Positions 6,268 through 15,300 of a DNA stretch of 24,493 nt are shown piece by piece. The stretch's first letter is position 1; the number at the start of each line of letters is the position of its first letter. The notes beneath the pieces were generated by a model. That model saw only the letters and a list, made by a program, of their open reading frames with translations. It made no database searches and was not told where the DNA came from. This stretch comes from a virus, in IMG/VR virus record IMGVR_UViG_3300042352_001087, positions 1 to 24,493 of that record; one strand, given 5' to 3'. Position numbers and translations under genes: made by a program.

Positions 6268-7707
6268 TTATAATTCGTTATCCATCAATATGTCGTTGAT
6301 ATTTTCTATATCATCGTCCTTCTTTTTTTCATTTTTTTTGTTGGTTGACTTCTGATTACTATTCATCATAACACCATCTTCTGGAGGTAAAATTTCAATA
6401 AAAATTTTATGTGTATCAAAAATTGCAGGAAGATAGAAACCATCTGATCCATTTCTGTTTTTCAAAATACCAAAAGTGGCTTCGTTCGCAACCTTGCCCT
6501 CATCAGGTCTACCTATACCTATAACTAAATCAGCAGTCGCTGCCTTACCCAAAGCTTCACCAATAGCATCAAGACCAAACTTATCCTTGTTCATACCTGA
6601 TCTATTAGTTTGAGATGCGGTCCAGATTGGAATACCAAACTCAACAGCTATACCTCTAATCCCCTCATAGATACTCGTAAGTGAGTGTCTTTTTTCGCTA
6701 AAGATAGTAAGTGGCTTCATAATATCAGCATAATCAATAAAGAGTATGTCGGGAACAAACCCTTCATTTGCCTGCAATGTCATTAAGTGAGACATTATTG
6801 TATTAGTCGTTGCTTGTCCAGTAGCAAACTCTTTAATAACTAACTGACCGCCTTTATCATCTATTTCTTGAGCATTTTCTCTTACGACATCAGGATATTC
6901 CCAAACATCTTTCATCTTTATTTGATTAAGGCAGGCATCAAACCTTTGACCAACAACCTTTTCAGATAACTCTAATGTATAGTAAATAACCTTTTTACCT
7001 TCCAATAAAGCCGTAGATGCAATTTTAACTAAAGCCATAGATTTTCCACCACCTGGAGGTGCTAAGATAATAGCCATCTCACCACCAGCTAGACCGCCAC
7101 CAATATATTTATCCAAACCACACATAGCAGGTATTGGAGCTCTAAAATCTCTTTCTAGTCTTTTTTCAATATCTCTTAAATAATGGTGACCTGTTTCTTT
7201 TGGCTCACCCGCTTTAAGAGCATTTTCCAACTTAACTTTCATGGAGTCATAATTATGACCCTTCCAATCTTTTACTAATTCAAATAAGCAGTTTTTAACA
7301 CTTCTTTCTTTGAAGAAATAATAAGCAGAATCTTTAAGGTGATTTGGATTTGTTAATTCTGTAGACTCCAACTTGTCTATCAACCCAAGTAGATGATCTT
7401 TCGCTAATCCTTTTTCTCTTTGTCTAACAATATCTCTCAATGAGCTAAATCTAGCAATTTCCCTATATTTGTTGTAAAAATCTATTTCATAATTAAGAAG
7501 TATTTTTTGATACGATTCAAAATAGTCAACCTGAACAATATCTATAATTCTCTCTGGAAAACCATCCTTATCTGTAACAAAAAGTTTTAAGAATCTATTT
7601 TGATAATCAACATCAAACGGTTCTATAACTTCCTCCTTAAAGAAAGATATTAAATTCTGTACATCACCATCTACTGCAGGTTGTAAAACCTTATCTTTAA
7701 CTTCCAT
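6268..7707 (-). CDS. DnaB/T4 gp41-type replicative DNA helicase
   Basis: This 479-aa protein is a RecA-fold hexameric helicase that should unwind the replication fork 5'-3' on the lagging-strand template. The C-terminal motor domain starts near residue 185: Walker A APPGGGKS at 216-223, H1a YYTLELSEK at 242-250 with E246 as the likely catalytic glutamate, Walker B ILFIDYAD at 321-328, the H3 sensor TASQTNRSG at 363-371, and H4 ILKNRNGSDG around 414-423. Residues 1-180 form a helical N-terminal domain that is poorly conserved, as in T4 gp41, whose length (475 aa) is almost the same. The tail (450-479) is Lys/Asp-rich and probably disordered. It lies 11 nt after the exonuclease gene in the uvsX-led operon. 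The primase partner is not in this window. Confidence 0.93.
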   Translation of the reverse strand: MEVKDKVLQPAVDGDVQNLISFFKEEVIEPFDVDYQNRFLKLFVTDKDGFPERIIDIVQVDYFESYQKILLNYEIDFYNKYREIARFSSLRDIVRQREKGLAKDHLLGLIDKLESTELTNPNHLKDSAYYFFKERSVKNCLFELVKDWKGHNYDSMKVKLENALKAGEPKETGHHYLRDIEKRLERDFRAPIPAMCGLDKYIGGGLAGGEMAIILAPPGGGKSMALVKIASTALLEGKKVIYYTLELSEKVVGQRFDACLNQIKMKDVWEYPDVVRENAQEIDDKGGQLVIKEFATGQATTNTIMSHLMTLQANEGFVPDILFIDYADIMKPLTIFSEKRHSLTSIYEGIRGIAVEFGIPIWTASQTNRSGMNKDKFGLDAIGEALGKAATADLVIGIGRPDEGKVANEATFGILKNRNGSDGFYLPAIFDTHKIFIEILPPEDGVMMNSNQKSTNKKNEKKKDDDIENINDILMDNEL

Positions 7708-7718
7708 AAAAACTTATC

Positions 7719-8738
7719 TTAAATTCTCATACCCTTTGAATACTCCACTTCTTTTGTCATGATTCTATAGAACGGAGAAAAGAAATCTTCCAAACTACCA
7801 TCCTGTAAATGACTAATCATACCATCTCTTATAAATAAACTCACAGCCTGTTCAATACTTCTATCTTCACCTAATGTACCATGCTTTATAGCATCCACCT
7901 TTCTAATAGCTTCATCATTCAAGAAAGGCTTTTTAAGATTCATCAATCTTGCATTTCTATACAAAATACTTTCTGATTCTAAAATCTTATCGTATATCTT
8001 AAGCTTCTTTTTTTGTTGTGCTTCTAAGCTTTCTTCTACTAATCTACTGTAAAGATACTTTTCTTTTTTGATATTTGGAAAATATTTTATTAAAGTTTCT
8101 CTAGTTATACCTCTAACCCCATCAATTTTATCAGACTTGTCACCCTCAAAACACTTGAATAACAGCTCATTATCTAATGAATGACCATACTTACTTTCAT
8201 ATTCTTTTCTATTAATAAAAAAAGAACTATCTGAACTCATGATACTAACTTTATCTGAAATTAACTGTAAATAGTCTTTATCACGACTATAAACAATTAT
8301 TTCTTCATCGTCTGATTCACTTCTTAAAATGTATTGAGCTATAAGATCATCTGCCTCAATAAAATCAACTTCAACTTGTCGAATATACAATTCATCTAAA
8401 TAGTTTTGAACTTGCATTTTCTGCTTTAACATTTCTACTCTTTCTAGGTCTTGAGGATTATAAAGACCATCAGTTGCAATAGCCTTTTGTGTTCTTTCCC
8501 AATCTTTATTTCGATTTGCTTTATATGGAGGGTAGATATCATATCGTAATTTTCCTGAATGAAAACCATCCCACATTACCACCACTCTATCTGGCATAAC
8601 TCGGTTCATAGTAGATTTTAAACTATCTATAAAACCGAAGCTACCACCACACAAATGACCTGTACTCGTCTTTAAGTCTTGACGCTTTTTGAAGTTTCTT
8701 TTAAGATTCCATTGACCATCTACTAATAATACACGCAT
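7719..8738 (-). CDS. 5'-3' exonuclease / T4 RNase H-like flap nuclease (FEN family)
   Basis: The 339-aa protein matches the PIN-like FEN superfamily (Pol I 5' nuclease, T4 RNase H, T5 exonuclease), which removes RNA primers and 5' flaps. Metal-binding acidic residues line up: D7 (LLVDG), D57 (VVMWDG), E128-D130-D131 (EADD), D153 and D155 (SRDKD). The helix-three-turn-helix DNA-binding signature GDKSDKIDGVRGI lies at 199-211. Basic residues near 65-82 (RYDIYPPYKANRNKDW) fit the helical arch. Length is close to T4 RNase H (305 aa), with a longer C-terminal part of unclear role. It begins 5 nt after uvsX and ends 11 nt before the helicase, so the three are co-expressed. It would supply the 5' nuclease activity that the nearby polymerase lacks. 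Confidence 0.92.
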   Translation of the reverse strand: MRVLLVDGQWNLKRNFKKRQDLKTSTGHLCGGSFGFIDSLKSTMNRVMPDRVVVMWDGFHSGKLRYDIYPPYKANRNKDWERTQKAIATDGLYNPQDLERVEMLKQKMQVQNYLDELYIRQVEVDFIEADDLIAQYILRSESDDEEIIVYSRDKDYLQLISDKVSIMSSDSSFFINRKEYESKYGHSLDNELLFKCFEGDKSDKIDGVRGITRETLIKYFPNIKKEKYLYSRLVEESLEAQQKKKLKIYDKILESESILYRNARLMNLKKPFLNDEAIRKVDAIKHGTLGEDRSIEQAVSLFIRDGMISHLQDGSLEDFFSPFYRIMTKEVEYSKGMRI

Positions 8739-8743
8739 TTTTA

Positions 8744-9802
8744 TTAATCAATAGACACAGAATCCCAACCTTTTTCATATTCTAAATTCCAATCTGGAGC
8801 ATATTTTTTCTTGTACTCATCCATTGCTGTTTTATCATCTAAGATAAATCCATGATTTGTACAAATAATCGTACCTTTAGCTGATGTTTCAGTGATGTGA
8901 TTTTTTTCTAATAAAATACCAGACTTGATTGCGTAGTTCATTTTTTCACCATTTCTAGTCGCATCAACTTTCGCACTTCTAGTCATAACTCCACCAATTC
9001 TAAAAACTAATGTAGAAGGCAAGTATAAACTATCTCCACCATAAGGCTCAATTGTAGTATTTCTTTTACCCATTTGAATATTTGGAGGCGACATATAACC
9101 TTGATTTACAATGAACAAAGAAGCATTATAAGGACAAGATTCTACTCTTGAGCCATTAATTCTATGAACAAGATATCTTTGGAATTCTTCTTTCATAACC
9201 CTTGCAGCTTTCATCATAGCCCCACCTTCTCCTTCGTCTTCTTTTCTTTCCAACTCATCTTTAGTAGGTGTAGCCCCTAATGAATCCCAAATAAATAAAA
9301 CATCAAATTTGAAGTCTTTTTGTTTTGGGTCGTCTAAATCATCAAGAATATTTTTAATCAACAAACACCCTTCTTCTATTGTCTTTACACCCTTAAAAAG
9401 AAGTGCATTATCTAGATTAACACCCATTTGCGTCGCTCTAGCTTCTGAAAATTTATTTTCAGTTATAATAAAAACAGGTACAATACCTTGCTTTTGAGCG
9501 TGAGCTGCCAATTCTGTAGCCATTGTAGATTTACCAGTATCTGATTTACCGTAAATCATACACATATGTCCTATTGGCATACCTGGAAGATTAAAAGTCT
9601 GCTTATATGCAGGACTCATGTCAATCCATTCCTGCGGTTTATATTTTGTTTCCACAAAATTAATTTTTGCCTTATAGTCTTTTAAACTAGCAAACGCTTT
9701 ATTTATTATTGGCTTCTCTTTCTTTTCTGAGTTTTCTAAAATTTCTCCTGTTTCTGTGTCAACTAATTCTTCATCAATTTGTTTGATTGCTTTCTTTGCC
9801 AT
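8744..9802 (-). CDS. uvsX: UvsX/RecA-type recombinase
   Basis: The 352-aa protein has the RecA-fold core of strand-exchange recombinases: Walker A GKSDTGKST at 85-93, a beta strand ending FIITE at 111-115 (E115 near the catalytic glutamate position), Walker B VLFIWDSL at 168-175, and a conserved VNQGYM near 233-238 followed by a flexible basic loop (MGKRNTT) that fits the DNA-binding loop L2. Residues 1-50 are charged and probably form the oligomerisation tail. Length and layout are nearer to phage UvsX (about 390 aa) than to cellular RecA, since the long RecA C-terminal domain is not evident. It should coat ssDNA and drive strand invasion for recombination-dependent replication and repair. 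It is the first gene after the promoter at 9835-9865 and heads the exonuclease-helicase cluster. Confidence 0.93.
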   Translation of the reverse strand: MAKKAIKQIDEELVDTETGEILENSEKKEKPIINKAFASLKDYKAKINFVETKYKPQEWIDMSPAYKQTFNLPGMPIGHMCMIYGKSDTGKSTMATELAAHAQKQGIVPVFIITENKFSEARATQMGVNLDNALLFKGVKTIEEGCLLIKNILDDLDDPKQKDFKFDVLFIWDSLGATPTKDELERKEDEGEGGAMMKAARVMKEEFQRYLVHRINGSRVESCPYNASLFIVNQGYMSPPNIQMGKRNTTIEPYGGDSLYLPSTLVFRIGGVMTRSAKVDATRNGEKMNYAIKSGILLEKNHITETSAKGTIICTNHGFILDDKTAMDEYKKKYAPDWNLEYEKGWDSVSID

Positions 9803-9834
9803 AAGATTTTTTTTTTAAATTGTTATTTAGATTA

Positions 9835-9865
9835 CAAATCTATGAAAGTATTTCTACTTATCAAA
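9835..9865 (-). promoter_or_regulatory. Bacteroidetes-type promoter for the uvsX-exonuclease-helicase operon
   Basis: On the minus strand TTTG (9865-9862) is followed by 19 nt and TAGATTTG (9842-9835), an exact match to the host consensus TTTG / TAnnTTTG with normal spacing. The start would fall near 9825-9830, giving a leader of about 25 nt before the uvsX ATG at 9802. It comes right after the terminator at 9914-9938, as expected for the start of a new transcription unit. Confidence 0.78.
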
Positions 9866-9913
9866 ATTTATTTATTTTTTTATCAACTTATTTTTTTACC
9901 AAATTCTTATTGA

Positions 9914-9938
9914 TAAAAAAAGAGCGTTAAACGCTCTT
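9914..9938 (-). terminator. Intrinsic terminator after the zinc-ribbon gene
   Basis: A 7-bp stem (AAGAGCG 9920-9926 with CGCTCTT 9932-9938) with a 5-nt loop runs on the minus strand directly into seven T residues. It starts 4 nt past the stop codon of the 114-aa gene and separates the polymerase unit from the uvsX promoter. Confidence 0.88.
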
Positions 9939-9941
9939 CTC

Positions 9942-10286
9942 TTAATTTTCATCCATTGGAGTACTTGCATCCTGCCAATCGAGAACTTTTCTGTCACCTT
10001 CTTGTTTAGTTCTTAGATAGAAGATGTCTGGATTTTCTTGTTGTTGACCAAAATTCAAATAAGATTTACATTTTTTGCACTTAATAGTTACATACTTAAA
10101 TTTTCCTTTTGCTGCGTGAGCACCTAGATCTAAATCATCGTGACCGCATTTACCACACTTTTCAACATTGTTAAATGATAAGTTTCTAGATGTTAGAACA
10201 GCGTCAAATAAATTTGCTCCTTCTACCGAAAATGAATGTACTTCTCTTCCAATTTTTTTCTTAATGTAATACGTAATTTTTCCCAT
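9942..10286 (-). CDS. Small zinc-ribbon protein, 114 aa
   Basis: I do not recognise the family, but a four-cysteine zinc site is clear: CGKC (C44, C47) and CKKC (C70, C73) separated by 22 residues, each on a knuckle-like turn, as in zinc ribbons that bind nucleic acid or polymerase subunits. Residues 1-40 precede the ribbon and contain a strand-helix pattern (ITYYIKKKIG, GANLFDAVLTSRNL). Residues 80-114 are polar and acidic at the end (STPMDEN). The gene lies between the 72-aa gene and a strong terminator, downstream of the DNA polymerase, so a role in replication or transcription is plausible. A single-stranded DNA binding or transcription-modulating role cannot be told apart from sequence alone. 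Confidence 0.8.
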   Translation of the reverse strand: MGKITYYIKKKIGREVHSFSVEGANLFDAVLTSRNLSFNNVEKCGKCGHDDLDLGAHAAKGKFKYVTIKCKKCKSYLNFGQQQENPDIFYLRTKQEGDRKVLDWQDASTPMDEN

Positions 10287-10318
10287 AATAATTCTAATTT
10301 ATTTATACTATCGATAAA

Positions 10319-10349
10319 TAAATATATAAAAAAAGAGTTCAAAAATCAA
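10319..10349 (-). promoter_or_regulatory. Possible variant promoter upstream of the zinc-ribbon gene
   Basis: On the minus strand TTG (10349-10347) is followed by 20 nt and TATATTTA (10326-10319), one base off the host-type -7 box. The start would leave a leader of about 25 nt to the ATG at 10286. The gap is extremely AT-rich, so a chance match is possible. Confidence 0.33.
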
Positions 10350-10360
10350 GATTTTTATTA

Positions 10361-10381
10361 AAAAAATAAGATTTATTTTTT
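10361..10381 (-). terminator. Weak AT-only hairpin after the 72-aa gene
   Basis: AAAAAATAA (10361-10369) pairs with TTATTTTTT (10373-10381) around a 3-nt loop and touches the stop codon of the 72-aa gene. The stem has no GC pair, so it is weak. On the minus strand the 3' arm is itself the T run. It may cause partial termination at most. Confidence 0.3.
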
Positions 10382-10599
10382 CATTTTTTATCCCACTTCA
10401 CAAGTTTGCCATTTTGACAATTTTCTGCAAAATCTTCTGCTGATATAAAGTCCCAAACACTTTCTCCTTTTTTTCTTTTATAAAAAACAGAACCTCCAAT
10501 ATCTCTTACCTGAAACTCATATTCAGTGTTTTTTTTAGCCTCAACAATTATACCAGCTAAAGCTTGCATTCTATATTTATAATATTCTGATAAAAACAT
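10381..10599 (-). CDS. Hypothetical protein, 72 aa
   Basis: I do not recognise this protein. It opens with a helical, aromatic-rich segment (MFLSEYYKYRMQALAGIIVEAKK), followed by strand-like residues (YEFQVRDIGGSVFYKRKK) and a short Trp-containing stretch (ESVWDFISAEDFAEN). It has a basic C-terminus. There is no signal peptide: the N-terminal hydrophobic part is too short and is interrupted by charges. The ATG at 10599 is 42 nt after the polymerase stop, with no good consensus promoter in the gap, so it is probably co-transcribed with the polymerase. An AT-only hairpin follows it. Confidence 0.75.
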   Translation of the reverse strand: MFLSEYYKYRMQALAGIIVEAKKNTEYEFQVRDIGGSVFYKRKKGESVWDFISAEDFAENCQNGKLVKWDKK

Positions 10600-10641
10600 T
10601 TAACAACTTGTCTATTATATAATAAATATGTCAAAAGTTTT

Positions 10642-12282
10642 CTAATGCGAATAATTTATGTTTTCACTTAGATTTTTATAATCTGAACCAACTTTATATG
10701 CAAGAGTAAAATTCATACCATTGTGAATTGATAATACTTTACCTATTTCATTGATTAAATATTTTTCCGAAGGGTGAATGTCAAACACTAAAGAATCATG
10801 TACTTGAAACAAAAACTGACTATTCTTTCCTTTAAAAAGTTCTCTTATTTCCCAAACTTTATCAACAACAATTTCAGAGGCAGTTGACTGAATATAATTA
10901 TTGAAACTTGCATAATTTTTTTCTATCCTGACAATTGATCCCCAATCATTAACTAAATAACCTTTATTTGAAAATTGTTCTCTCATTTCATTTGCCATTT
11001 CAATCAATGGAGATAAAAAACTTTTTACCAAATATAATTTATATTCTGGATCCGAAAGTCCCACCAATTTCTTAAGCAGAGTCTCTTCTCCTGCGCCATA
11101 TAGAATAGCGTGATTTAATATTTTACAAAAATCTCTTTCACTTTCAGATATATCAACTTTTTGATAAAGTATCTTTGCTGTTTCATAATGCAAATCGGCA
11201 TCTTTATATTTATCTCTGTATTCTTCATTTTTACATTTAAACAAAGATATTCTAGTTTCAAAAGATGTATAGTCATATACCAATATGCTACCACCCTCAA
11301 ACCTTGTTATGATGTCCGCTCTTTCCTGATTATCTTTTTGAAGATTTTGAGGATTATAACTATCGTGAGCTGTTACACGACCTGTTATTGTTCTCTTATT
11401 TGAATATTCTATTTTCGATAACTTGTAATATTTTCTTATTTTGAAATTTAATCTATTGTTTGAAAAACTTTCTGAAAAGGCAATTTCTCTTGTAGACATC
11501 CAAAAAGTTGCAACATCTCGTCTACACATTCTTTTCATAAACATTTGCTCTTCAATATCTAGACCTATTGAATTAAGCTTACTCATAAAGAAAGGAATAT
11601 ATTTACGATCATCAAAGTTTGGTATTATATGAAAATACTTTTCACTAGTATCAACTCCCATATTTACCCATCTTAAATTTTCAATTGTATTTATCTCCCC
11701 TATTTCATCTAAGTCAATATATTCACAGAAATTCTTATAAGAAAAAGCTATTATCTTATAAGAATTTAGGAAAGTGGTAATTGTTTTTTTAAACTCTAAC
11801 TCTGTAAGATACAAAGATTTTATGTTTATTATATAATTTTTATTGTCATTTCTAACATATAGAGCACCACTATAAAAATATACAAAAACAGAAAATTCTT
11901 TTTTTAAATTGTTTTCACAAAATTCAAAGAAGCTTAAATTTGAAAACAAAGAATCATACTCAATAAAATCACTTGGAAGCCATTTTTTTATTTGACTATA
12001 AAAAAACTCTTCTACTTCTTGAATAAACTTTTTTTTATCTTCCGAATGACTATAAGTCCAATATAAATTTTCTTGTATCTTTTTATCAAAAATATTTTGA
12101 TTCGGGTACTTATCTTTGACATAATTCCATCCAATTAATATTGTAGGTTCATCAAAAGATTCAACACTAGAAAATACCTTATTAATCCTAACAGGGTAAT
12201 TACATAAATGCTCGTTTAGAAACTGATAATCTTCGCTATCAGTTGCAATAATATTACATATAGAAAATATATTTTGACCCAT
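10642..12282 (-). CDS. Family A DNA polymerase, polymerase domain only (no visible proofreading domain)
   Basis: The C-terminal half of this 546-aa protein carries the family A polymerase motifs: TGRVTAHDSYNPQNLQ at 300-315, motif A VYDYTSFETR at 335-344 with catalytic D337, the motif B O-helix RDFCKILNHAILYGAG at 383-398 (R383 and K387 bind the dNTP phosphates), and motif C QVHDSLVFD at 493-501 with catalytic D496. Two positions are odd. H391 sits where E. coli Pol I has Phe762 and T7 has Tyr526, and S497 follows D496 where Glu is usual. Residues 1-220 do not show the ExoI/II/III motifs of a 3'-5' exonuclease and look like an unrelated domain. A polymerase split from its exonuclease is known in Rhodothermus phage RM378 (from memory). 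It probably copies the phage genome, with the FEN-type nuclease acting separately. It starts 20 nt after the hub gene. Confidence 0.93.
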   Translation of the reverse strand: MGQNIFSICNIIATDSEDYQFLNEHLCNYPVRINKVFSSVESFDEPTILIGWNYVKDKYPNQNIFDKKIQENLYWTYSHSEDKKKFIQEVEEFFYSQIKKWLPSDFIEYDSLFSNLSFFEFCENNLKKEFSVFVYFYSGALYVRNDNKNYIINIKSLYLTELEFKKTITTFLNSYKIIAFSYKNFCEYIDLDEIGEINTIENLRWVNMGVDTSEKYFHIIPNFDDRKYIPFFMSKLNSIGLDIEEQMFMKRMCRRDVATFWMSTREIAFSESFSNNRLNFKIRKYYKLSKIEYSNKRTITGRVTAHDSYNPQNLQKDNQERADIITRFEGGSILVYDYTSFETRISLFKCKNEEYRDKYKDADLHYETAKILYQKVDISESERDFCKILNHAILYGAGEETLLKKLVGLSDPEYKLYLVKSFLSPLIEMANEMREQFSNKGYLVNDWGSIVRIEKNYASFNNYIQSTASEIVVDKVWEIRELFKGKNSQFLFQVHDSLVFDIHPSEKYLINEIGKVLSIHNGMNFTLAYKVGSDYKNLSENINYSH

Positions 12283-12302
12283 ATTAGAGGCAAATATACG
12301 AA

Positions 12303-15300
12303 TTAATTTGGAAATCCTGAGTTTTTAACAAATTTATTAAATGAACCTATAATAAAATTAACTGATTTTTCAGTTAATTTATATATATCATACTCAATCC
12401 AACCAGCTTTATGACCTTGACCTTTTTTTGCATAATCTAAAACTCCTTTATAATTTGGATTACTTGCATAATTTTTATTCATCTGAAACATCCCTTGAAA
12501 TGTTTTTGATCCATCTGTATCAGTATTAAGACCATTTTCTATCATACCAAAATTTCCAATCCTATCCCAAGATAATCCCAAATCAGCTTGTTCATATTTT
12601 TGGAAAGCTTTTTTAATTTCAGAATAAAGCACACCGCTTCTATTTTTACCAGCACTATTAAGTTTAGGAAGCGCTTGCTCTGTTTTTTTCGCATAATGTT
12701 GCTTCCAAACATCTATAAAAGCTATTGCTAGCGATTTTGGATTTGAATAATATAAGGAATCTATATTTGCTTTTCCAACGCCAGCTGAAGACTTCAAATT
12801 TCCTGGCCAATTCGATTTTATAGCAGCCTTTGTCACAGATCCATAATTTGATTTTTTCCCTTTTGAAATCTTGTAATGCTCCACTGCACCACCAACACCT
12901 TGATTCCACGAAAGATATATCCACAAATCAACATCTGTAACATTAGGGTCAAAATTAGCATCTAGTGTTGTATTTCCTTCAGAAGTTTCTTCAAACACAG
13001 GTTGTTGCCTAGTGGTATTTACCGCTCTATCTGTAAGACTCGATGCGTCTGTTGTTTCTTCAACAACATTTATACTAGCTAAACTATCTAAAGTCACAGG
13101 TCTAATTCCTGCTAATTCCCCTTTTGAAAACCTCATTCTTATTCCTTCTGCTGTTGTAGACATATCATTAGGTGTAATACTATGCTTAACGTTAGTAACT
13201 TGATATATACCATTAAAAATTGGTATAGAATTTAAATAGAAATATTGCATTGGGAAAACTTGTGCGTTTCCCTTCATTTCAAAAGTTGCCTTATAGCTCC
13301 TACCTTCCATAACAGGAAGTTGAGAGCAATCTGTAGCTATCTTTTTGTTTGGATTATCATTATCAGTTGCCCTCTGAGTACTTATTATAGATTCAGCTGT
13401 CGCTTTAGTTTCATATGTGTCTACGCTAAAATTTGTAAAAATTTTATTATCTGGAGAACCAACCTTAACTTCATAAGCATCTTGATTTGGACTTACCTCA
13501 TAGTCTTCAGTTAAAGTACTTTTTTTGTCATTTATAGCCTTCACTCTAGATTCTGGTGTTGGTGTAAACATAACATAAAATAAGTTTTGTAATCTTACCT
13601 TTGTGCTTATTTGAGGTTTGAAAATTTCTAAATAATCATTAAAATTACCATTCCCTGGAATTGGAACGAATGTAAAGTTGTTTTTTGTACATACTTGTTG
13701 AAACATATTTAACACAGTCGTATTACCATCAGGTCTATACATAGGTTCTATGTTTATCATTGATTTTCTAACATCAATATCAGCTTGATTATTTAAAGGG
13801 TAGTCATAAACAAAAACATTTGTATCTAGTGCTTCTATTTGACTTTTTTTATCCACACCTGATTTTATAGATGATTTTGTTGAATAATGTCTTGAATTGT
13901 CTGCAACATCTTCAGAGCCATATCTATCTTCTAATGTCTGAACTATTTTTTCAATTGGTATAATTGGAAACTCAACATCTTTACCTGAGTCATATTTAGA
14001 ATCATCAAACAACAGCGCTTCCCATTGATGATATAATGTGTGAAATTGTTTATATATTGTATCTCTACTTTCTGTAGCTTTACCTAAGACATCAGAAATA
14101 ATTTGATTTCTAGTTTGTTCAACCTTATTCATCTTACTAAGTATAATACTACACATCCTCTTAATAGAAGCTCTATGATTTCTTCCTGAAGGAGAATTAA
14201 AGAAAGGTCCAAAAACTAACCCCTTATCACTAGAAAGAGGAGCCATGGCAACGGCAACAGCTAAGTTTGAAGCTGGGATTTGTAAATTAAAATCTGTAAT
14301 ATTTGTACTTGACGGGACTATTTTGGCTTGCTCAGCCTCATTAGAACTTGTCGGATAAAGCACCAAGTCTTCCCATTTTTGACCATCTGGAGAAAAAAGA
14401 GACGGAGAAGGATTGTTGATTTCCGAATATTTTATTACAGCAACTTTCAACCTCTCCTGAACAAAAGTTATCCTACCTAAAGGCTCTGAAGCATTTGCGC
14501 CTGAAGCTCCCCCTGCTTGAGAAGGAAAGTATGTGTCTATAGGAACTATACCGACCAAAGGCTTTTTACCTCCCGTTAAACTTGTTGCGTCAGGATCTTC
14601 ATTTTTTGCTTGGTCATCACTAGATGCATTGTTTGCTTCTTTTGCTTTTGTTGCATCTGAACCTTGGAAAAAAACGAAAGTAAAATCATTTTTAGCAGTA
14701 TCTGTTTTTGGAACTCTATATAAAATATCATTACTTAATACAGCTTGAGCCTGCATAGTTTCTTTACTAATAAACCCTGCGTTTGATTTATCATATCCTA
14801 CATCATCATCGTTTACGTTTTTTTTACTTCCAAAAACTAAATCATATATGTCATTTATATTTAGAGTAACGCTTTCGTCAGACTTATCTACTCTAACTTT
14901 CTTATCAATAACAGTACTTGGAATTGGCTTTTTGAAATCTGAGCCAGCAAAAGGAAGACCTTCTGGTTTACCATCTTCACCTAATAAAAAAAGACCATCA
15001 TCTGTTATTAGATTTGACCAATAATAGCAAAACTGTTTTAATAACATATATTCAGTTTCTTCTATTTCATTTAGCATTTGCTCCGATATATTATCCATAT
15101 CAGAAGATGCTAACCTTAAAACTTCTTCTACAGATTCTCTATCTATTTTCCAAAAAGTATCATAATCACCTGGATAATTTGGGTCATTACTTCTTGTTAA
15201 AAAAGAAGCAATACCAGCTCTTACCATTATATTTTGTGCAATATTCCTAAAATAAGGCTTGTATGGATTTCCTTTTGGAGCTTCTATGTTATTAATTCTT

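Noticed and set aside
10604-10640. TTGACA-like and TATAAT-like sequences on the minus strand before the 72-aa gene
   Set aside because: The two elements are only about 9 nt apart, not the 16-18 nt needed, and this promoter type is not used by Bacteroidetes primary sigma.
12291-12298. TATATTTG on the minus strand, a perfect -7 box upstream of the polymerase gene
   Set aside because: The nearest upstream TTTG is about 30 nt away, beyond normal spacing, and the box is only 8 nt from the ATG. Not called as a promoter.
12664-12924. 86-codon open frame on the minus strand inside the first listed hub gene, in another frame
   Set aside because: It overlaps the transglycosylase-like domain, which has meaningful motifs in the main frame. 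No supporting start context or family match.
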